The notes beneath the pieces were generated by a model. It did not search any database, had not been told where the DNA came from, and saw nothing but the letters and a program-made list of their open reading frames with translations. The translations under genes and the position numbers were made by a program. A stretch of DNA of 64,000 bases from contig JAPFFF010000003.1 in assembly GCA_039105265.1 (NCBI GenBank), positions 8,556,001 through 8,620,000 on the forward strand. The letters are read 5' to 3'. The first letter of the stretch is position 1, and every line of letters starts with the position of its first letter. Below are positions 59,501-64,000 of this stretch, piece by piece. Source of the stretch: Tritrichomonas musculus. Lineage: Eukaryota; Parabasalia; Tritrichomonadida; Tritrichomonadidae.

Positions 59501-62324
59501 ATTTGGAAATGCACTTCAATCAATTGCTTCTGAATTTGTTGTTTCTTTTCTTCAGCCGCTTTTAAATCAAAAAACAATCAAGTTATTTTCAGACTTCTTT
59601 TCAAACATTTTAGCAATTGACGATAAAAGTCATTTTGATAAGATTATTAATGGAATCACTTATTGCTTTTATAATACAAGCTTTCCAATACATCCTAAAG
59701 TAATGGCCAAAGCGGCAGTTGAAATAGGACATCCTGAATACTTGACTGATTATTTAGATAGTGCAGCTGTTTTTTCTGATCATTTAAAATTCTTCTTGCC
59801 GAATTACTTGAATGATTATATTTATGGAAAGTTTAATTCTGATTGCTCTTTGATTGAAAGAGCTGCAATGGCTGCTTCTTTATTAAACAAATATAGAAAC
59901 GCGTCTTCAATTTATTCCCAAATTGATTTAACGGATGCACACTCAATAGTTTCATCATTTTGGAAAGCAAATGACATCGATAATCTTTTCATGCCTTCAA
60001 ATGTGAACAAAAACTATGATTTGAGCTTCTTAATTCAACAAATTGGCATGACAACTTTGAGCTTTGATAGCTCTAAGCTTCCAAATATCGAATCTTTATT
60101 GAACAAGACAAATGAACAATTGATTTCAATCTACAAACCAGGAATGTCGTTTTTCAAGCAAGAAATATTTGTATTAATTGAAGCAGCAATTCAAATAGAG
60201 AAATATTTCATTGAAAAAAAATTTGTCACAAAACCAAATGTTCAAAAAGTTTCATTGGAATCATTCTCATTTGTTCAATCATTAAATCCAGCCTTGATTT
60301 CAATGCTATCTAATTTCAGAGGACAAATAAAAACAGTCCTTGGATTTTCAAGAGATCATTTACCCGAAATTCAATTTGATCCAGAGAATCCTCCAGTTTT
60401 ATTAGTTCCTTCAACATTAGTCAAAAAATTTAAGAAAATTAGCGGAATGACAAATCGTGGATTGTCGACCGTTAATGTTGACCAAATTAATGACTTTTTG
60501 AATTCAATGGAATTGAATAATCCGCCTTCAAACAAAAACCTCGTTCAAATGTCTTCTATATTTTTTGAAATCTTTTTGATATCTCCATCTGATGACTTAT
60601 TTAAGGCTGCTTATTATTCTTACTCTCAGCTTATCCAAAAGAATAATTTAAGCGTGCCGCTCTTCATTCGTCAGCAGGCTGGAGCTCGTCTTCTTTTCCT
60701 TCTTGAAAATGCGAAAACTAAAGACAACTTCAAAGTTATAACCGCGAATTCGAGCATTTTTGAGAGAAAAGATTTGGACATTTGGAGACTTTGGTTAACA
60801 CAACTTGTAATCCTCTCTAAAAAGAAAGAAATAGAATGCTTGATTTCACCGCTGTTCTTGGAAATGGGGTACAGGACCCTTTTGTATGCAAGAAGAATGA
60901 ATTTGAAAGAAATTGAAAATTATTTGACAATGAAAATTCCTACTTCTTTGCTGCCTTTGGATAAACTTGGAGCTGCTTTGGATATTGCTTTTGATGGTAA
61001 ACCTTTCGATAATAATGCCGATAGAATTACTTCACTTATTAATAGGTCACTTCCCTTTGTTTTCCCTCTTTATAAGTCGCAAATGTCAATTTACCAAATG
61101 TCGGGACAGCCGAGGTATTTGTCGGATAATTTGATTTTATTGACTTTGTCAACAACTCTTAATTGCTATACTCCTATTTTGATACAAAAAACGTCCGGAT
61201 CAAATTCTGATCGAGTATCTTTGGTCACAAAAACATTATCAAATACAATGTACATGATGAATTTGGTCATTCGTTACTCTTATTCAACAAAAATAAGAAA
61301 TTTGGAACTGTGCGTCCCTTTCGTGTTTGAAATTGGAGATAAATATTTGATGACGGTCATGAATGGTCAATTTATTTACCTTAAGGATATTTATGAAAAA
61401 GCTTTGAATGATTTGAAAAAGAAAAATGATTCTAATCCTCCTTTAAATAATAATACTATCAGTAATAATAATAATACTGCTAGCAATACTAATAATACTT
61501 GGAACAATGATATTAAGAATTTTTATTATATGAGCAATTTTTGGAGTAACAACAGTAATAGTTATGATATTATGAGTATAGATAATAGCGGTGACAATTT
61601 TTGGAATAATAATGAATCAAATTCTAATTATGCTAATAATACTTCAAATAATATCGGAAATGATGTTGATGATGACGATTCATTGATTAATTTGTTTAAT
61701 GCTGACTTTTCATTTCCATCTGACGTTCTTCTTAAATATATATCTGAAAAATGTACAAAATCAGAATTTGTTGTTAATTGCCATTCACTTCTTCGAAGTT
61801 ATACTTCACAAGCAGCTGTACGTTATATTTTTTCTTCAGGCTACTTAAGCCTTAAAAAAATGGTTATGTATCTCAATCCAGGTCTCACACCAACACTTCA
61901 AATTGACTATGAAAATAATATTCTGGTGGAAAATACAGAAGAATCATCAATTAGATATTCACCAAATATTTATAAACTTTTTGGTGAAAGGGTTGGCGTT
62001 TCCATGCTACAGATTGGAATGGCTGCAGTTGCTTCTTCCTTTATAGAAAATTTGGAAACTATTCGTTCATATCTCGAAGTACTTATTTGGGATCGATTGT
62101 TTAATTCATTCGACGAAATTAATCTTAGTGATATCAAAAATTCTTTTAATTTATTGATTCAAGAAAGAAACAAATTTGAGGAGAAAATTATTAGCCTAGC
62201 TCCTCCTTCTGGAATGGCTTCATCACCTAGCGATTTCACTGATTGGATATCTAATTTGGATGATTTAATAGAAAAAGCTATGAATATAAATATCCAACCA
62301 GCTTCAGCTATTCCATGGTTTTAA
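53598..62324 (+). CDS. TRRAP: TRRAP/Tra1-like PIKK-family pseudokinase scaffold
   Basis: The ATG at 53598 gives 2908 residues; the in-frame TTG at 53583 is not used. Most of the protein is HEAT-type helices, followed by a FAT region and a PI3K-like domain near 2560-2850. That domain lacks the DxxHxxN and DFG-type residues; instead it has the Tra1-like order of LELCVPFVFEIGDK, VVNCHSLLRSYTSQAAVRYI and RYSPNIYKLFGERVGVSM. The last residues (ASAIPWF) match the short FATC end of Tra1 (PWL). TRRAP/Tra1 binds activators and anchors SAGA and NuA4 acetyltransferase complexes to promoters. It is shorter than Tra1 (3744) and has an Asn/Ser-rich insert near 2610-2700 between strands of the pseudokinase. 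It is a single uninterrupted ORF. Confidence 0.85.
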   Translation: MEEFQQLIEKKGGAPLAEFIKAIRDEHIRLGLLPINEKSAKLINIMQFVNNLPPSEINNRLKYYFYVLSIILFPIKGSSPIPKIEIQDDRIICTFITYSLRNQIKLPLESFSLVFRRSLTLFSFTTPFYQIKPIFYFQRVPEILKEASDVKEIREYIQKFFEVCISFDDLSNINHSTILFFDSMIQSIIQYIYKYKQVQFITQCNVFFTHIFTLQSVSPSIIVFHFLHLWYAFNRFCTQGEFKVHYEPQIHLISDIFKRVSTSQKHELYRFFHWNLFVAILMQFEDQKLQFNSLCLVLTFYKTIPRIDSMRIMVDPSREFLSQLLEQYDNKSRFSFFTVVSFFDSCFKDFLKLISNSCLIVINSSSEKLSEKITKPIKISFSEQLKYIPENHNNRKSKCPLLDDSLFSIVNEKIVNQSDFSQEFESLIAKCDLLKTRITTARYFLFPCFVKLSEDEENLPYVIQMIKTLMQMIFSICRALFFIYHINMMPNKNPDLTNIIQQIIAIFNKIPNNLIPYVSMAISKEIFKGVVKSSLTANVIDVIQSFPEILFTTLVKDMIQIILTNQKMIFSRDYESTFSICRFIIFTARTFSVGAQYSVNKDLLSIFKKTILQTIFNNIRKISNQVVVFKMLQVFIKHFQLDSTHFIAKPSQFEDVLPNAKRDFLFPFLSLLPSNIESLKLNLINPILEFALKSGDKDSIEIASKLCMTIYSVNSKNRILADSHYLSLYQAWRNADLPKEHRDKMIETIPFYANAFTQQDEEKINGTITFSKVYECISKSMSMTTDSVYNAFTVFKNSILSPDLRREETIPLLNIYISCISMRCMREKIESFTPIMLKYHTDLFINDVSNVFFLCLLEVTNGSISYLSNEIHDLSVTFIKTVIQKDAMCPMLEKTVSQLLYVFPQKERVYSILSGLSLFVKYCPSLVTVELIRTFLIASNEVYLFDVYFNKSLYQLLHNYISVASQETKEELGEVIFTLFSSMPISYRLVIVQIIQELNCKPPEYEIYQNSQFKTLELQKITASLLFDREITPNLIDFIKKIISDKNEPISLIEKLSRRMSLIYGSVVNEHNFSLFINDQSFAFKLVNFISNSIASGFKTLRKIAKKCFSILIQRIDKEKKISFINDQFDNPLESKVFSFYGDRVEKISYFKRLMTIKPSSINSNLVLNFIDAIGSYLKMNDDDKNRFIPNLKVFFSFLGSKQLIQIPGIKEAISTIAIHHTNYFMYFIENYQKLIELPRMPYFTLAGKPSFNFLINFPGKTVKAMLQSPHSHLLYYLYMDLIDFEDSKPFHDHFIRLCKMKDDDPFLYPLFFFDIINKMSKIKSCVENGEFLDLIDFIIEQFYLRFYNVTNNIYFILFKMISTLSNTFKYVEDINRFIHLLRSFELPLFYNTHSYTQIIKRCIKRSSSKFKLDLITYLISNKGIVSQSIFDNALQHTIKELKDIPDKLVDDTWAFLIDTNYIYSMVRLVQYKSPSDEIIEKIVIIIKKTLFESNTENLIHSLKMMVQLIKLKKLPADVYWTYIKQCFLVFKFMDPPFAKHTFQLLKLMNENFPDVPDDIVEVFMLLVQSKSSLIREIQRIIEILFCAKPLCNISPFSPVILVSSFLEAEIPNKKAMPSKASFDCLLSIGIKSLLAIETPKEISEKFLLTSYRYIELMINGLPYNSFFDNISSYSIDHDLPNPPESLIAEISDETIKFQLPSFVIFCIYAKNQPEQAMKRSKLVENSLFFIQESSSFIHYGLLQRYIALLCTKEQYVQSVFNTYLVMLKNASLKNKQKIFQIIFSMMKTKVMKEHYEQMWDFLIDKEEKDAYLYLSEEEQVRYTRYILSKCHDKEMFIIQTANTFINNDHVSKRAKSLLISNIASYVNYSNADLIFDCVENIERFGKLALRDYSTEIADILIEAARCSSNLYRLKYLRKLGLIVPNDIDSKLHFVFNSLPLQSWRNETIIYVLSVFATDLKKWLPIFSFGNALQSIASEFVVSFLQPLLNQKTIKLFSDFFSNILAIDDKSHFDKIINGITYCFYNTSFPIHPKVMAKAAVEIGHPEYLTDYLDSAAVFSDHLKFFLPNYLNDYIYGKFNSDCSLIERAAMAASLLNKYRNASSIYSQIDLTDAHSIVSSFWKANDIDNLFMPSNVNKNYDLSFLIQQIGMTTLSFDSSKLPNIESLLNKTNEQLISIYKPGMSFFKQEIFVLIEAAIQIEKYFIEKKFVTKPNVQKVSLESFSFVQSLNPALISMLSNFRGQIKTVLGFSRDHLPEIQFDPENPPVLLVPSTLVKKFKKISGMTNRGLSTVNVDQINDFLNSMELNNPPSNKNLVQMSSIFFEIFLISPSDDLFKAAYYSYSQLIQKNNLSVPLFIRQQAGARLLFLLENAKTKDNFKVITANSSIFERKDLDIWRLWLTQLVILSKKKEIECLISPLFLEMGYRTLLYARRMNLKEIENYLTMKIPTSLLPLDKLGAALDIAFDGKPFDNNADRITSLINRSLPFVFPLYKSQMSIYQMSGQPRYLSDNLILLTLSTTLNCYTPILIQKTSGSNSDRVSLVTKTLSNTMYMMNLVIRYSYSTKIRNLELCVPFVFEIGDKYLMTVMNGQFIYLKDIYEKALNDLKKKNDSNPPLNNNTISNNNNTASNTNNTWNNDIKNFYYMSNFWSNNSNSYDIMSIDNSGDNFWNNNESNSNYANNTSNNIGNDVDDDDSLINLFNADFSFPSDVLLKYISEKCTKSEFVVNCHSLLRSYTSQAAVRYIFSSGYLSLKKMVMYLNPGLTPTLQIDYENNILVENTEESSIRYSPNIYKLFGERVGVSMLQIGMAAVASSFIENLETIRSYLEVLIWDRLFNSFDEINLSDIKNSFNLLIQERNKFEEKIISLAPPSGMASSPSDFTDWISNLDDLIEKAMNINIQPASAIPWF

Positions 62325-62691
62325 TTATATATTATATATTGTTTATTGTTTTTTAATTTTATTTTTCTTTAATTGAATTTTATTTATTTGAACACAAATA
62401 GATGTAATTAATAAAAATATATTATTGCCAATATTATTTATTTTTTTGGTGGAATAAAAAGAAATTTTTATTTAATGTTATCATTTGCAAATTTCAGTTC
62501 AATTGATATTTGCAGTCGAATATATAATTGTTTTAAGGAATAATTTGAAATCCAAAGATTTTAAATTGCATAATTATTTGAATGATAATCTGATTTCATA
62601 AAAAAAAAAAAAAGTAATATGCATTTCTTCTATTTTCTATCTTGACTTATCTTACCTGAATGAAGTAAGGTACACTTTACTTATATTTATA
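62325..62691. other. Convergent 3' intergenic gap
   Basis: Convergent gap between the TRRAP-like gene and the coiled-coil gene. A small hairpin (CTTACCTGAATGAAGTAAG) lies at about 62651-62669, close to the end of the reverse-strand gene. No ORF. Confidence 0.5.
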
Positions 62692-64000
62692 TTATTTGAT
62701 TCCTTTTCTCCTTGTAGCTGTTTTATACTGTTTTGGTGCAATTGGAGCTAATGTTGATTTTTTTGATGGTTTTGTTTTAACTTTTTCTGTAGATGAATTT
62801 GCTTTTCTTTTTTTAACAGAAATACTGTATCCGACACCTGGTCTTGCTCTTGGGGTAGGTGTTCCTAGTTCTTCTTTTTGAACATATTCTAATCTTTCTT
62901 CATTAAGTCTAGAATTACAATAATTTTCAATTTTGACTTTTAGTTCTTCTGAATCTTTATCAAGCTTTTTATCTAAATCATGTAATCTGAATAGATATCC
63001 TTTAATTAGTTTATCTCTTTGTTGGATCAAAGTAATTTTGACAGAATTGATATGATCATAAAAAACTTTAATCCTTTCTTTTTGAGCTTTAATTAATCTT
63101 TTTCTTCTTTCATTGATCAATCTTTTTTGTTTTTCATAAGCTCGCTCGGCCTCTACTTGTTCCATTTGATCTCCCATTTTTTTTAATTTTATCGCAATTG
63201 GTATTTGATTATCTAACGCTAATCGTCGTTCAGCGCTTCGAATATCCATTAATTTTTTTGATGGTTTGCGAAATCCAATTTCAAGCTCTTCAGGAATTTG
63301 GGAATTGAAATCTTCAAGTTCCTTCAAGTTCTCTTCTTCAATTTGATCAGCTTCCATTTGGACGCATTTTAGAAATTCAGAGTAACTAGATTCCCAATCT
63401 TCAAGATAAATTTTAACAACTTGTTCTATTTCTTGATGTCTTGTCATTCGATGTCTCATACCATATAATTCATCAGTATAGTGATCAAGCTCCCATATCT
63501 TCCCATCAAGTTGAATCATTTTTTGATGTGCAATAAGTGCCTGATTGTAATCTTCTTCTTGAATGAGGTAAGCCCGAAGCTTTTTTAATTGTGCTTTAAT
63601 GCTACGACAGTCTTCAATACTAAGATTCTCTTCTTCCTCTTCTTCTTCTTCATTTTTTGATTTGCCATACATATATGATTCAGCCATTTCATCAAGATCT
63701 GGTTTGTCAATGTGGCGTCTATATGTTGAAGGTGTATATTTTGGAAATCTGGGATTTTGGCGAATGTTTTTATCTTGATCATTATCTGAATTTCTATTTT
63801 TATTATTTTCTGTTTTATTGGATTTATAGGAAACATTAGAAGATGCATCCTGTTCTTTATATGTGCGGGTAGGTTTTAAACGGGGGGAACTTGATTGCGA
63901 TGATCTTGAAATTTTATCTCCAGTTTGAGGAGGTCTAATTTTAATCGAAGTATCTCTTGATAATGATTTTAATAAATTTGGATCTGTTATTCTTTTAGAT
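62692..64000 (-). CDS. Coiled-coil protein (partial, runs off right edge)
   Basis: The reverse frame ending at 62692 is open to the window edge: at least 435 residues, so the ATG at 63687 (331 residues) is probably internal. The upstream part is Ser/Asn/Lys-rich and disordered with a KYTPSTYRRHIDKPDLDEMA segment that leads directly into the coiled coil. The middle (ERRLALDNQIPIAIKLKKMG, ERAYEKQKRLINERRKRLIK, QQRDKLIKGYLFRLHDLDKK) is a long charged coiled coil, and the C-terminus is basic (KPSKKSTLAPIAPKQYKT). A Glu run lies near the start of the coil. I do not recognise a named family, though the KKM-GD-ME-E repeat style suggests a cytoskeletal filament protein. Confidence 0.75.
   Translation of the reverse strand, partial: SKRITDPNLLKSLSRDTSIKIRPPQTGDKISRSSQSSSPRLKPTRTYKEQDASSNVSYKSNKTENNKNRNSDNDQDKNIRQNPRFPKYTPSTYRRHIDKPDLDEMAESYMYGKSKNEEEEEEEENLSIEDCRSIKAQLKKLRAYLIQEEDYNQALIAHQKMIQLDGKIWELDHYTDELYGMRHRMTRHQEIEQVVKIYLEDWESSYSEFLKCVQMEADQIEEENLKELEDFNSQIPEELEIGFRKPSKKLMDIRSAERRLALDNQIPIAIKLKKMGDQMEQVEAERAYEKQKRLINERRKRLIKAQKERIKVFYDHINSVKITLIQQRDKLIKGYLFRLHDLDKKLDKDSEELKVKIENYCNSRLNEERLEYVQKEELGTPTPRARPGVGYSISVKKRKANSSTEKVKTKPSKKSTLAPIAPKQYKTATRRKGIK

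Overview
This window reads as nuclear DNA of a flagellated, very AT-rich, apparently intron-poor protist, most likely a trichomonad parabasalid (Tritrichomonas or Trichomonas type). The basis is: every recognised gene is one uninterrupted ORF, including two of about 7-9 kb; several starts carry a trichomonad-like initiator (TCAYTYWT) within 20 bases of the ATG; axonemal and microtubule genes are present (SHIPPO/STPGR-repeat protein, katanin p80, a FAM227-like protein); a bacterial-type MetE/YxjG methyltransferase is present; and the intergenic DNA holds mariner, other DDE and Maverick/Polinton-like relics. The species call is inference.

Layout. Left edge: a DnaQ-like exonuclease-fold gene running off the window, then a nest of inverted repeats (about 1.2-2.1 kb) and a KDEL receptor. 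4.4-8.4 kb: katanin p80 and a cullin, tail to tail. 8.4-15.7 kb: repeat-rich DNA, a protein made of twelve near-identical 74-residue repeats, and a SHIPPO protein. 15.7-22.6 kb: a graveyard of dead transposons, including a clean 888-bp terminal-inverted-repeat element with a 10-bp target duplication. 22.6-35.1 kb: a TBC1D24-like TBC-TLD protein, a type I membrane protein and a 2420-residue ATR-like kinase. 35.5-44.2 kb: an SR-type RNA-binding protein, a calcineurin-B-like EF-hand protein, a decayed VPS13-like fragment, a FAM227-like protein and two head-to-head coiled-coil genes. 44.4-53 kb: a second type I membrane protein, a membrane-anchored glycosyltransferase, a small unknown ORF, a dead unknown gene, the MetE-like gene and a divergent pair of SP-RING (SUMO-ligase type) genes. 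53.6-62.3 kb: a 2908-residue TRRAP/Tra1-like pseudokinase. Right edge: a coiled-coil gene running off the window.

The genes are ordinary single-copy eukaryotic units rather than an operon or defence island. Themes are cytoskeleton and flagellum (katanin, SHIPPO, FAM227-like, coiled coils), membrane traffic (KDEL receptor, TBC-TLD, glycosyltransferase, VPS13 relic), ubiquitin/SUMO (cullin, two SP-RINGs) and PIKK-family nuclear regulators (ATR-like, TRRAP-like). I found no clear new multi-gene system. The least explained items are the 12 x 74-residue repeat protein, the inverted-repeat nest at 1.2-2.1 kb, the GATATC-rich repeats and the interrupted gene at 47.8-48.3 kb.

Several starts were moved from TTG to the first ATG. 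No tRNA, rRNA, CRISPR array or recognisable intron was seen.
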